Origin: Spirochaetales bacterium
Lineage (GTDB): Bacteria; Spirochaetota; Spirochaetia; SZUA-6; DRHE01
NCBI GenBank assembly: GCA_030604195.1
Contig: JAUVWI010000018.1
Location: forward strand, 1 to 52,538
Length of the DNA: 52,538 bases
Direction of reading: 5' to 3'
Below are positions 7,462-16,200 of this stretch, in pieces. The translations under genes and the position numbers were made by a program. Under the pieces are notes generated by a model that made no database searches, had not been told where the DNA came from, and saw only the letters and a program-made list of their open reading frames with translations. Numbering within the stretch: the first letter of the stretch is position 1; every line of letters begins with the position of its first letter.

Positions 7462-8748
7462 ATGAAAAGAGTATATTGTATTCTTCTGATTCTCTTTCTT
7501 GTTTCAGCCTTCGTATTTGCAGGTGGAAAACAGGAAGAAAAGACTAAAGTGGAAATATTCTGGCACATGACAGAATATGAAAGTTGGTTCCGTGACACAA
7601 TGAAACCAATTTTTGAAGCGGATAATCCGGACATTGAACTTAAGTTTACTTTTGTAAACGACCCTGACAATGAAGCGGTTCTTGCAAGCCGGCTTGCAGC
7701 AGACAATCTTCCTGATATTTTTGCTGTAATTGGAGGCCCCGCGATAGTAGCTCTTGAAGAGGATAAACTTCTTGATCTTTCTCAGTTCCCAGGTGTAATG
7801 GCAAACCTTAAGAACTATCCGGAGAATGTATTTGAATTCCCAAGAATTGTTAGAAAGTATGCGAATTTGAGCGAAACTGGAATCTATGGTTATCCTACTT
7901 TTAAAGTACTCACAGGTGTTTTTTATGATAAAAACATGTTCCGGAAAGTAGGTGTTACAAAAGAACCGGAAACACTTGATGAATTCTGGGCACTACTTGC
8001 AAAACTCAAAGCATCTGGTGAATTTCGGAAGGCTGTAGCATGGGGAAATCACAGATGGCTCGTTTTCAATAACTTCTGGCAGGTAGCTTCTGCTATGATT
8101 GGTCCAGACGTTAGCACGAGGATCATGTCTGGGGATGTGAAACTCAACAGCCCCGAAATGGTTGAAGTATGGAAATACTACACTACAATCGCTGAAAACG
8201 GCTACGCAGACCTGGATTACAAATCAAAAGAATGGGGGCAGCTTGAAGCAGATTTCGCGAACCTAAAATATGGTATAATTCTACAAGGTCCCTGGCTCTT
8301 TTCAAGTTATCCCAAGATAAATCCTGATATTGAACTGGGTACGTTCCCATTCCCAACGAAAGACGGTAACAATCGCCATTGGGTTGGTTTCGTAGGTGAC
8401 AGAAATTGGTGGGTAGCAAAGAAAGCAACAGAAAGCCAGGAAGCACAGATCAGAGTAGTTGAATGGATGACAAGTGCGGACTTTGCAAAACATATGCTCA
8501 ATGATGCTAATCTCATTCCTTTCTACAAACAGGACTATCCTGCAACAAGCCCTGTTATTACAGAAATGGAAGCGAAAGGCTTTCCGGTAGCTCCTCAGGC
8601 CAACAATCAACTGAACCTCCTTATTCCTCCTGGAAATCCTGGATTCTATAACTATATCTGGGACAATCTTCCCCTTCTTACTGATGGAGATAAATCAGCT
8701 CAGGAATTCGGTGACATGATAGAGGAATACTACGGTCAATTCAGATAA
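7462..8748 (+). CDS. Sugar ABC transporter substrate-binding protein (family 1)
   Basis: A 428-residue extracellular solute-binding protein of the maltose-binding type that captures a sugar or oligosaccharide for the two permeases encoded next. The signal peptide MKRVYCILLILFLVSAFVF ends at AGGKQEE, without a lipobox cysteine, a form common in spirochaete binding proteins. The body has the family pattern: EADNPDIELKFTFV, LAADNLPDIFAVIGG, GVFYDKNMFRKVG, the hinge region GIILQGPWLFSSYP, and a C-terminal helical lobe. A strong Shine-Dalgarno AAAGGAG precedes ATG 7462. The GC-rich hairpin after the stop probably keeps this message abundant. With a sulfatase in the same operon, the ligand may be a sulfated or desulfated sugar; that is inference. 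Confidence 0.85.
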   Translation: MKRVYCILLILFLVSAFVFAGGKQEEKTKVEIFWHMTEYESWFRDTMKPIFEADNPDIELKFTFVNDPDNEAVLASRLAADNLPDIFAVIGGPAIVALEEDKLLDLSQFPGVMANLKNYPENVFEFPRIVRKYANLSETGIYGYPTFKVLTGVFYDKNMFRKVGVTKEPETLDEFWALLAKLKASGEFRKAVAWGNHRWLVFNNFWQVASAMIGPDVSTRIMSGDVKLNSPEMVEVWKYYTTIAENGYADLDYKSKEWGQLEADFANLKYGIILQGPWLFSSYPKINPDIELGTFPFPTKDGNNRHWVGFVGDRNWWVAKKATESQEAQIRVVEWMTSADFAKHMLNDANLIPFYKQDYPATSPVITEMEAKGFPVAPQANNQLNLLIPPGNPGFYNYIWDNLPLLTDGDKSAQEFGDMIEEYYGQFR

Positions 8749-8762
8749 TACTGTTACTTCCA

Positions 8763-8788
8763 TGCACTGCCGAAAGGCAGTGCATTTT
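8763..8788 (+). terminator. Intercistronic hairpin with GAAA tetraloop (attenuator)
   Basis: A perfect 9-bp stem, TGCACTGCC with GGCAGTGCA, closes a GAAA tetraloop and is followed by TTTT. It sits between the binding protein and the first permease, like the malE-malF hairpin, so it should protect the upstream message and reduce read-through. Confidence 0.75.
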
Positions 8789-8813
8789 CTAAATGGTAGA
8801 AGGACAAACTTCA

Positions 8814-9728
8814 ATGGCGCACTCTATTCGTGAAAGACGAGTATACATTCAATATCTGGTGTTAATGTTACCGGCATTAATTATATATACTCTCTTTCAT
8901 GTATGGCCAATTCTTCAAGGTGTTAGTTTATCGATGACAAATGCCCTTGCAGGTAGTTCATCAGCTGATTTTGTTGGATTAAAAAATTTCAGCACACTGC
9001 TTTTAAAGGAAGGTCCTCTAAAGGAGATTTTCTCCCGCTCATTCTTCTGGACACTGATATTCTGGATTGGTAACTGGTCTCTTAATATCCTTTTAGGTCT
9101 TGGTTTTGCGCTTGTGCTGTTTGAGAAAATAAAGTTCCAGAAGACATTTCTCATTATAATATTCCTGCCCTTTGTGGTATCCAATCTTGCTATGGGGTAC
9201 ATCATAAGGATGATCCTTGATCCTAGTAATGGTGCATTAAACTGGCTATTACTGAAACTGAATCTCCTGGAAGAACCAGCTATTCTTTTAAAGGAAGGCT
9301 GGTCTGCTTCTATTACCTTGATAATCATTACTGGTTGGAAATTTACTGGGTTTAATGTTGCCCTTTTTCTCGCAGGCCTTGTTTTAATACCGGGGGAAAC
9401 CCTGGAAGCTGCTGTTATTGCCGGGTGTACTTATTGGCAGAAGTTTATCCGGATTATGGTCCCTCAAATGTGGCCTACAATTATTTCTATTTCTGTATTC
9501 TGTCTTACTGGCACCTGGCAACTCTTTGCTTTACCTGTCGCATTATCTGGTACCAGTCATGGCAGTATAAAGTCGATTGACACCATTGCTGTTGTATTCT
9601 ACCGCTGGGCATTCGGTAGAGAAGGTTTTGGTATGGCTTCTGCACTAATGTTTATTGTCGCTTCCTTTCTCTTCCTGGGATCCATTGGATTTCAGTATGT
9701 GGCTAAGAAAAAGACTGTGGACTATTAG
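8814..9728 (+). CDS. Sugar ABC transporter permease, MalF/UgpA type
   Basis: A 304-residue inner-membrane permease with about six membrane segments (the first is YLVLMLPALIIYTLFHVW). The cytoplasmic EAA loop that docks the ATPase is clear: EAAVIAGCTYWQKFIRIMVP, with E-A-A, G and I-x-x-P at the usual spacing. ATG 8814 is chosen over ATG 8793 because AGAAGGA lies at 8798-8804, nine bases upstream, and would be inside the coding region with the earlier start. No ATPase gene is present in the operon, so a shared MsiK/UgpC-type ATPase must be encoded elsewhere. Confidence 0.85.
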   Translation: MAHSIRERRVYIQYLVLMLPALIIYTLFHVWPILQGVSLSMTNALAGSSSADFVGLKNFSTLLLKEGPLKEIFSRSFFWTLIFWIGNWSLNILLGLGFALVLFEKIKFQKTFLIIIFLPFVVSNLAMGYIIRMILDPSNGALNWLLLKLNLLEEPAILLKEGWSASITLIIITGWKFTGFNVALFLAGLVLIPGETLEAAVIAGCTYWQKFIRIMVPQMWPTIISISVFCLTGTWQLFALPVALSGTSHGSIKSIDTIAVVFYRWAFGREGFGMASALMFIVASFLFLGSIGFQYVAKKKTVDY

Positions 9729-9739
9729 GAGAAAAGAAG

Positions 9740-10741
9740 ATGAAGAAAAACAATCTACGCTGGTTATTATATACTATATTGATTCTGTTTAGTATAGTTA
9801 CGATTTTTCCATTCTATTTAATGGTCCTTGGCTCTTTCAAGACCCAGGAAGAAATTGTTAAAGAACCTTATTCTTTTCCCGCCAATGTGACTTTATCAGA
9901 GAACCTGAGATGGATTTTTGTAAGGGACGAAACCATTGTCAAAGAAAAGGAATTTGCCGAAGTATTCGATCTGGAATTGCCAATTTCAACGAATATCAAG
10001 GTGAGAGAACTGGCCAGAGATGAAGAACATAAGATAGCAATGTTCGACTACATAAGTTCCCGAATTAGAATCGGAAACCTTGCTATGGCTATAAAGCGGG
10101 GTAACCTTCTAAATAATCTTTTGGCTACCTTTCTTGTTGTGGGTTTTAGTGTTTTAATATTAAGCCTTTTTGGTGGAATGGCCGGGTATGCATTGGCCAA
10201 AATTAGATTTATCTCCTTCAGTGTAATCCTTGCGTATTTTCTAGCTGGAATGACCCTGCCAAGGATGCTTGCTCTTCTCCCGCTCTATAGAATGATGTTA
10301 AGCATGGGACTTTTAAATAACCCAATCAGTCTGATGCTGGTTTACGGTGCAAGCAGAATATCCATCACTATTATAATTTTCTCAACTTTTTATAAAGCAA
10401 TACCTCAGGATCTTGAGGATGCAGCTGCAATTGATGGACTTTCAAAGATAGGATTCTTTTTTCGGATTCTTCTAAAAATGTCCCATATACCGGTTCTTAC
10501 TGTGTTTATCGTGAGTGGTACATTTATTTACAATGATTTCTTAACTCCGCTTCTTTTCATGGGAGACCTTAATTTTACTACAATTCAGGTCGCACTTGCT
10601 CAGTTTGTAGGTACTCAAACCTAGTTTTTTGGACCAATTTTTGCCGGCTGTTCAATAGCAGTCATCCCGATGGTACTTATTTATCTTCTCATGAACCGAT
10701 ATTTTGTTTCCGGTGTGACTGCCGGTGCTGTGAAAGGCTGA
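9740..10741 (+). pseudogene. Sugar ABC transporter permease, MalG type, cut by in-frame TAG
   Basis: A MalG/UgpE-type permease (333 codons plus the final stop) interrupted by TAG at 10622-10624. The frame runs straight through: before it QVALAQFVGTQT, after it FFGPIFAGCSIAVIPMVLIY and a tail ending FVSGVTAGAVKG, the normal C-terminus of this family, stopping at TGA 10739-10741. The EAA loop is present (LEDAAAIDGLSKIGFFFRIL). An unusual extra domain of about 80 residues lies between the first and second membrane segments, also seen in the paralogue at 15181-16191. The stop removes the last membrane segment, so the importer is probably inactive unless TAG is read through or is a sequence error (a single TGG-to-TAG change would explain it). 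Shine-Dalgarno AGGAG lies upstream of ATG 9740. Confidence 0.75.
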
Positions 10742-10775
10742 ACGGATAAAAATATTTTAGTTAAAGGAGAAAAAT

Positions 10776-12308
10776 ATGAATTTTAAAAGGCCGAACATTC
10801 TCATGATAATGGCCGATCAGCTCAGACCTGATTTTATCGGCTGTTATGGAAATACTATTGTAAAAACTCCCCGAATCGATTCACTGGCCCGTAATGGGAC
10901 CTCTTTTACAAATGCCTATACGACCTGTCCTGTTTGTGTTCCGGCAAGGGCATCTCTTCTGTCAGGCAAGTACTGTGCTACTAATGGAGCCTATGATAAT
11001 GGGGGTATACTGCCCAGTGATGAACCCACTCATAATGAATACTTGAATATTGAAGGGTATGATACGGTTCTTATAGGTAAGGCCCATTTTATCGGTCCTG
11101 ATCAGCTTCATGGATTCAGAAAGCGACCGATGACCAATGTATATCCTACTACTCTCTGTTGGATGCCTGACAGGGATGCAAACTCTCTAAATCCCACTAA
11201 CCTTCATCCTAATCCCATAGCTGTAGATTATCTGGTCGATAACGTAGGAGAACGACAATGGAGTATGGAGATCGATTATGATGAAGAAGTTGTCATGCAG
11301 GCACGCCGTTATCTATCTGGCAAAAGAAACCAGCCTTCCGGTACAGCCCAGAAACCTATCCCGGCTGCTGACAATCAGCCTTTTTTCCTTCAGGTCTCTT
11401 TTAATCATCCCCATGAGCCCTTTCATGTTCAGAAAAAGCACTGGGATCTTTATGAGGATATTGATATTCCCATTCCTGATTATCCGTCGGATATGATTAA
11501 GAAACTCAGCAATATGGATAAGACTCTGATTCATCTGCATGGAACCAATCAGATAGATGTGACAGAAACAGATAATTTGAAAACTCTGCATAGAGCTTAC
11601 TATGCTATGGTCAGTTATCTGGATGAGAAAGTGGGAGAGGTTCTGGATTCTCTCTCACAGTTCGGCCTGGCAGATAATACAATCGTTATATTTATTTCTG
11701 ATCATGGAGATATGCTGGGAGATAGAGGAATGATTCAGAAAAGGGTTTTGTATGAGCCCTCTGTCCGGATTCCTTTGATTATCAGTTTTCCTGAAAATCA
11801 TCCATTATATACATCTGCTGCTGTTTGCAGTGATCCGGTTTCCATTACTGATGTAGCTCCAACAATGCTTGATCTTGCGGGTGTTAAAGAATGGCTGCCT
11901 ATGGATGGTCGTTCGCTAATGCTGCAGTTGTCGGGTAAAAATGATAATGAAAGATATGTATTCTGTGAGAATTATTCAGAAGGGGTTACAACATCCTGCG
12001 TCATGGTTCGTAAAGACCGCTGGAAGTATACAAGAATTCTCGGAGATGATCCCCAGTTGTTTAATATTGAAAATGATAGTGTGGAATTGAATAATTTAGC
12101 TGGAAATCCCGAATATTTTGATATTGAGAGAGAGCTTTCTGAAATTATAGATAGACATTTTGATCTGGAAAAGATAGATAGAGAAGCTGCAGAAAGTTAT
12201 CAGAAAAGAAAGATAATTCAAAAATCGCAAGAATTGCCTGGGGCTCCATCATGGAACTGGTTTCCCCCTGCAGAAGCGGATAAACTGTTCTGGAGAACTG
12301 AAGAATGA
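10776..12308 (+). CDS. Type I sulfatase (arylsulfatase/choline-sulfatase-like)
   Basis: A 510-residue sulfatase that hydrolyses sulfate esters. The N-terminal metal motif is ILMIMADQLRPD (D14, Q15). The signature C-x-P-x-R is present as C54-V-P-A-R58 followed by ASLLSGKY, so Cys54 should be converted to formylglycine by a maturase encoded elsewhere; none is intact in this window. Further metal ligands lie in FISDHGDMLGDRG and IPLII. The C-terminal domain has the usual VRKDRWKYTR. There is no signal peptide, so it acts in the cytoplasm on imported small sulfated substrates rather than on polymers outside. It follows the permease by 34 bases with Shine-Dalgarno AAAGGAG and belongs to the same operon. 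The substrate is unknown. Confidence 0.88.
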   Translation: MNFKRPNILMIMADQLRPDFIGCYGNTIVKTPRIDSLARNGTSFTNAYTTCPVCVPARASLLSGKYCATNGAYDNGGILPSDEPTHNEYLNIEGYDTVLIGKAHFIGPDQLHGFRKRPMTNVYPTTLCWMPDRDANSLNPTNLHPNPIAVDYLVDNVGERQWSMEIDYDEEVVMQARRYLSGKRNQPSGTAQKPIPAADNQPFFLQVSFNHPHEPFHVQKKHWDLYEDIDIPIPDYPSDMIKKLSNMDKTLIHLHGTNQIDVTETDNLKTLHRAYYAMVSYLDEKVGEVLDSLSQFGLADNTIVIFISDHGDMLGDRGMIQKRVLYEPSVRIPLIISFPENHPLYTSAAVCSDPVSITDVAPTMLDLAGVKEWLPMDGRSLMLQLSGKNDNERYVFCENYSEGVTTSCVMVRKDRWKYTRILGDDPQLFNIENDSVELNNLAGNPEYFDIERELSEIIDRHFDLEKIDREAAESYQKRKIIQKSQELPGAPSWNWFPPAEADKLFWRTEE

Positions 12309-12345
12309 ATCGGGATGATTGAGCAGAAATGTTAATAGAGAGATT

Positions 12346-12717
12346 ATGAAAGAAAAAATTAATTGTTATGGTGATGATATACAGGAATTTGTGCGAAAAA
12401 CAGATGGATGCCGTTATTTAATTCCTACCTTGTCGGTGGTTGAGCGAGGTGGAAATACGGTCCTCGAAGATTATGAATTCTGGACTCAAGCAAAAAAATC
12501 CACTGAGCGTGAAGAGAAGGGGATAATTCACAAAAAACTTTTTGTGAAGGAATGTGTTTTTCCTGATAGCAGTTAGGGAGTTGATACTTTACTATCTTAT
12601 ACTGATGGAACTGGTATTCGATGTGTAATTCCTGCCTCACCTTATACCATGTCCTGGTTCTCCTGTGGGGGCGCGAATGGTACTAATTTTCTGATTCCCG
12701 GTAGAAGCCCGCATTAA
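12346..12717 (+). pseudogene. Unidentified protein, cut by in-frame TAG
   Basis: From ATG 12346 (a TTG at 12319 is also possible) 76 codons run to TAG at 12574-12576. The same frame then continues for 46 codons with protein-like composition (LLSYTDGTGIRCVIPASPY, then SWFSCGGANG, ending IPGRSPH) to TAA at 12715. I do not recognise the family. It follows the sulfatase at 37 bases and is probably the last gene of that operon, or the N-terminal piece of a longer deleted gene. This is the second in-frame TAG in the operon. Confidence 0.35.
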
Positions 12718-13060
12718 TTAACCACTTATTCACGCACTATTTTTTTAATTCTTAAGGCAAAAAAGGAACAGGGAAGAATGAAGAATAATCGGCTATCCAG
12801 TACTGTCTGGGCTGCACCACCATTACGAAAGATTTTCAGCTTAGGTTTTTTATTGGATCCTTCCTTATTTCTCTGAGGTTTACACTTCATATCTGGTCAG
12901 AAACAGCCCAAATATATAGCGATTCTGCCGGACCTAATTTTTCACCTACACGGGGCTCAAATTGGTCCCCCAGAAGCCTCATTACTGCTTCGGCTACACT
13001 AACCCCCCAGGTGAGGTACCACGGCCGGAGCAACAGAGTGTAAAGGGTGATGGTCTTTTT
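12718..13060. other. Spacer between convergent operons, with a short minus-strand coding-like stretch
   Basis: No complete gene seen. On the minus strand, directly after the TGA of the dehydrogenase gene and in the same frame, 13058 to 12887 reads as a coding-like stretch (TITLYTLLLRPWYLTWG, then AEAVMRLLGDQFEPRVGEKL, then YIWAVSDQI and stop). It could be a remnant or a short gene without a standard start; ATG inside it would give only about 31 residues. The rest (12718-12886) shows nothing coding. Confidence 0.3.
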
Positions 13061-14077
13061 TCACTTTCCCCATTCGAAACCGTTGGGATGAATGAAAGCC
13101 TTCACATCATCCTTGGACCTTAAATTTGCAAAAGCAGTCTGCCACTCCTCAAGAGCGTATCTGTTTGTAAGAAGAGGATCCAGGTTAAAAACTCCGCGAG
13201 AAATGAGGTCCACCGCCCTTTCCCATGACTCACTTCCATTCCAGCTCCAGGCCCCATTAATCGATAACTGATATAAGGAGATGTAATCAGCATTAATGGT
13301 GATCGGCTTTCCCCAGAGACTTATGAACGATATGACTCCATTCCCCCCCCTTCCCTCAGGGGAGCGGCGGGCACAGTCGATTGCATGTTGGACACCCTTC
13401 TCCGATGCAGAGCATTCAAGAACAAAGTCGGCACCCCTGCCATTGGTTAATTCCAGGACAGATTTTTCAGGATTCTCCTCTGAATAGAGAATATAATCGG
13501 CCCCTACCTGCTTTCCGATGCTGAGACGCTTCTCATCCTTCTTAAGCCCGATAAGTGCCACGGCCTTTGCTCCCCTTATCTTGGCAAACTGAACACCCAG
13601 TAAACCCATAGGCCCCGGTCCGACTACCAAAACGAAATCCCCAGCTTTAACGTTGTTTCTTTCTTGCATGCTGTGGATCGTAGCTACCACAGGTTCAGTG
13701 AAACAGGCGTGATCAAGAGAAACACTTTCAGGATATACGTACACCTGATCTTCAGGAACTGCCATATATGAAGCATAAGCGCCGTCTCTAGTTACGCCCA
13801 ACCAACCGTTTCTGGTTTCGATATCTGCAACAATTTTGTCATTTATCTTAACTCTTTTTACCCGTGATCCTACTTTCTCAGCTATCCCTGAAAATTCATG
13901 ACCAAGGGTTACAGGGGCTTTGTAGAAATGCTTGTCCTCTTCAATGAGCAAATCACTGCCGCAGACTCCTGCAGCCCACACTTTCATCAAAATTTCATCC
14001 TCTCTAATTACCTGCGGATTAACTTCAGTCAATTCTACATTCCCGTAACCTGATTTTAATTTTCTCAAGGCTTTCAA
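13061..14077 (-). CDS. Zinc-type medium-chain alcohol/polyol dehydrogenase
   Basis: A 338-residue MDR-family dehydrogenase that probably oxidises a sugar or polyol with NAD(P). The catalytic zinc ligands are visible: Cys39 in AAGVCGSD and the GHE motif (H60, E61). The Rossmann motif VVGPGPMGLLG lies near residue 160. The four-cysteine structural zinc lobe is missing: where the cysteines are expected the sequence reads IETRNGWLGVTRDGAYASY. Such sorbitol/threonine dehydrogenase-like members exist. It is the last gene of the minus-strand SorC operon, 55 bases after the regulator, with a short coding-like stretch in the same frame behind its stop. Confidence 0.82.
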   Translation of the reverse strand: MKALRKLKSGYGNVELTEVNPQVIREDEILMKVWAAGVCGSDLLIEEDKHFYKAPVTLGHEFSGIAEKVGSRVKRVKINDKIVADIETRNGWLGVTRDGAYASYMAVPEDQVYVYPESVSLDHACFTEPVVATIHSMQERNNVKAGDFVLVVGPGPMGLLGVQFAKIRGAKAVALIGLKKDEKRLSIGKQVGADYILYSEENPEKSVLELTNGRGADFVLECSASEKGVQHAIDCARRSPEGRGGNGVISFISLWGKPITINADYISLYQLSINGAWSWNGSESWERAVDLISRGVFNLDPLLTNRYALEEWQTAFANLRSKDDVKAFIHPNGFEWGK

Positions 14078-14132
14078 AGGCGCCCCCCAATTATTAGCTA
14101 CATTTTGATGCAGTCGTTAGATTTAACCTGTA

Positions 14133-15107
14133 TTACGCTTTCTGGGACATGCTATTTAAGTAAAGTACTTTTTTGGCCGTCTGTTCATCCGTTATAAGCA
14201 CATTCAGGTAGCCACTGCGCAGAGACCCTAAAATTGCCCTTGACTTCTTTTCTCCTCCGGCAATACCAACCACCAGGTTGATTTTTTTGAGCTGGTCAAA
14301 GCTTATTTCAATAATTCTATTGGCAAAGGAGGTCTTAATAAAATTCCCATCCTGGTCAAAAGGATTTGCTAAAAGATCGCCTACGGCGCCGAGCTTCCTT
14401 GCTTTTTCCGCTTCTTTCTTTGGATTGGCAAAGGAATAGTAAAAGCCCGTCTGGTAAGAAACAACGCCAATACTCATAAGCGCGATATCGATCTTATCCC
14501 ATACGACGGTTACTTCTTGAAATTTTTTATCTTTAAGAAGGATACCCTTGGCCTTTTCATTCTCGACTATAGCCGGTACCAGAGGATACTCTGGATTCAC
14601 CTGCAGTTTCGCTGCCATGGCAGAGACAACATCATATGGATTAGGTTGTCTTGAATTTGCAGCTAAACCGCCTGTTAGAGTCACAATACGTATATTTTTA
14701 CAGTGGGTTTTTCTGAGATAGGGAAGCATTCCATTGAGGGTTCTTCCCCAACCGACGCCAATCACGATATTGTTCCGGCAGTTCCGAATTAAGAAATCGG
14801 CCGCAAAACGTCCCAATATATCAAAAATATCATCATCAGGCGGTGTAGGTGTAATAATAACTTTTTCCAGATTGAAGGTCTTCTGAATCTGATCTTCAAG
14901 ATCGAGGGCCTTTATAATAGGGTCCTTAATGTTAAACTCCACTATTCTGTTATCAACTGCCTTTTTTATCAGGCGGGTAACACTGATCCGCGATAGTCCT
15001 TCCCGTTCGGCAATCTCCTGGTGAGTCATCTTGCACAGATAGTAAAGACGTGCTATCCGAACCAGCTGGTTGTGTATTATTACATTATCTTTTTTTAAAT
15101 TAGCCAA
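14133..15107 (-). CDS. SorC/DeoR-type sugar-binding transcriptional regulator
   Basis: A 324-residue regulator. The N-terminus has the SorC-type helix-turn-helix (RIARLYYLCKMTHQEIAERE, then LSRISVTRLIKKA). The rest is the sugar-phosphate-binding domain with DILGRFAADFLI, IVIGVGWGRTL, IVTLTGG, DIALMSIGVV and LVVGIAGGEKKSRAILGSL. These proteins are usually tetramers whose DNA binding is altered by a phosphorylated sugar. It lies inside the operon behind the two permeases and is the obvious candidate to control both this operon and the divergent kinase operon through the TTGTTCAT-type sites at 18652-18801. Confidence 0.85.
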   Translation of the reverse strand: MANLKKDNVIIHNQLVRIARLYYLCKMTHQEIAEREGLSRISVTRLIKKAVDNRIVEFNIKDPIIKALDLEDQIQKTFNLEKVIITPTPPDDDIFDILGRFAADFLIRNCRNNIVIGVGWGRTLNGMLPYLRKTHCKNIRIVTLTGGLAANSRQPNPYDVVSAMAAKLQVNPEYPLVPAIVENEKAKGILLKDKKFQEVTVVWDKIDIALMSIGVVSYQTGFYYSFANPKKEAEKARKLGAVGDLLANPFDQDGNFIKTSFANRIIEISFDQLKKINLVVGIAGGEKKSRAILGSLRSGYLNVLITDEQTAKKVLYLNSMSQKA

Positions 15108-15180
15108 TCCCTTTAGCCTGTTCCTTATATGAGCATTTATTTTACTTTAATTTTTCAATCAAATCTTGACAATACCATGA

Positions 15181-16191
15181 TTAGCCTTTAATTGCGCCTG
15201 CGAGAAGGGTTTTTACAAACATTTTTCTCGAAAGCAGATAGATGATTACCATAGGAATCACTGATAAGAGAACAGTTGTATACAGTGCTTGAAAATCATC
15301 AGTGGTATGTCCAATAAACGAGCGCAGGTAGACCTGAAGCGTATATTTCTCTTTTGAGTTTAAGAATAACATTGATTCCAGGAAGTTATTCCAAAATATG
15401 GGAAGCTGTATTACCAGGAGAGCGCCGATTGGAGTGGAACAAAGGGGAAATACGATACGGAATAGGTAATGAAAACGATTGCCTCCGTCAATATAAACGC
15501 TCTCTGCGAGTTCCTTGGGTATCGTAGATATATAATTGGTAAAGATCATGGTGGAAAGGGCATTGCCCCCGGCAAAGGGCAGAATGATAGCCCAAAATGT
15601 ATCCGTTAGATGCAGCATATTCATTAATAGAAATTTGGGAACCATGATAAAGGTCGGAGTAACGACCAAACTCAGCATATATATCTGATAGATCTTGAAA
15701 TGCCAGCGCTTGCTGAAACCGGCCAGCACCGAGCCGGTCAGAATTGATAGAAATATCAGCATGATCAGGCTCATGATGGTAACAAAGACAGAATTCCCCA
15801 CGGATCTGAAAAACTCTACATTCCCTGCTGCATAGATCCATCCATGGTATCGATAGATGGGCGAAAGGTAATCCTGCATTTTCTTAACAGGAATATCTGT
15901 TTCCCTGCTGATTTCCCCCAGTGTCATTCTATTGGTTATTATGGAGGGATCATTCAGGCCGAATCCCTTGGCAAGTCTTTCTTTAGTTAATTGGAGAAAC
16001 TCTAATATACTCCAGACCTTTGACCGTTCGGATACCTGGTAGCGTTCAGGTATCCACAAATGCAAATCCGTTGTTTCACGGGTAGAGACAAAAGAACGGA
16101 CCAAGAGTATATAGAAGGGAAAGATGGTTAAGAGAGAGTAAAAAAGAAAGAACGAAAAGAGTAAAGCCTTCTTGGTCATTGTCAGTTTCAT
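15181..16191 (-). CDS. Sugar ABC transporter permease, MalG type
   Basis: A 336-residue inner-membrane permease. The N-terminal segment ALLFSFFLFYSLLTIFPFYI is followed by an extra cytoplasmic or periplasmic stretch of about 90 residues, then five membrane segments. The EAA loop is ELAESVYIDGGNRFHYLFRI. The C-terminus KTLLAGAIKG is typical. It is intact, unlike its paralogue at 9740-10741, which helps show that the TAG there is a defect. It is spaced 9 bases after the MalF-type gene. Confidence 0.87.
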   Translation of the reverse strand: MKLTMTKKALLFSFFLFYSLLTIFPFYILLVRSFVSTRETTDLHLWIPERYQVSERSKVWSILEFLQLTKERLAKGFGLNDPSIITNRMTLGEISRETDIPVKKMQDYLSPIYRYHGWIYAAGNVEFFRSVGNSVFVTIMSLIMLIFLSILTGSVLAGFSKRWHFKIYQIYMLSLVVTPTFIMVPKFLLMNMLHLTDTFWAIILPFAGGNALSTMIFTNYISTIPKELAESVYIDGGNRFHYLFRIVFPLCSTPIGALLVIQLPIFWNNFLESMLFLNSKEKYTLQVYLRSFIGHTTDDFQALYTTVLLSVIPMVIIYLLSRKMFVKTLLAGAIKG

Positions 16192-16200
16192 AAATCTTAT

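Noticed and set aside
10622-12576. Genetic code in which TAG is a sense codon
   Set aside because: TAG is used as an ordinary stop, for example at 9726-9728, where the next gene with its own ribosome site begins at once, and at the end of the NtrC-type gene.
13003-13060. C-rich stretch as a copy of the palindrome at 5414
   Set aside because: Only CCCCCCAGG is shared; the second arm is absent, so it is not a repeat of the same element.
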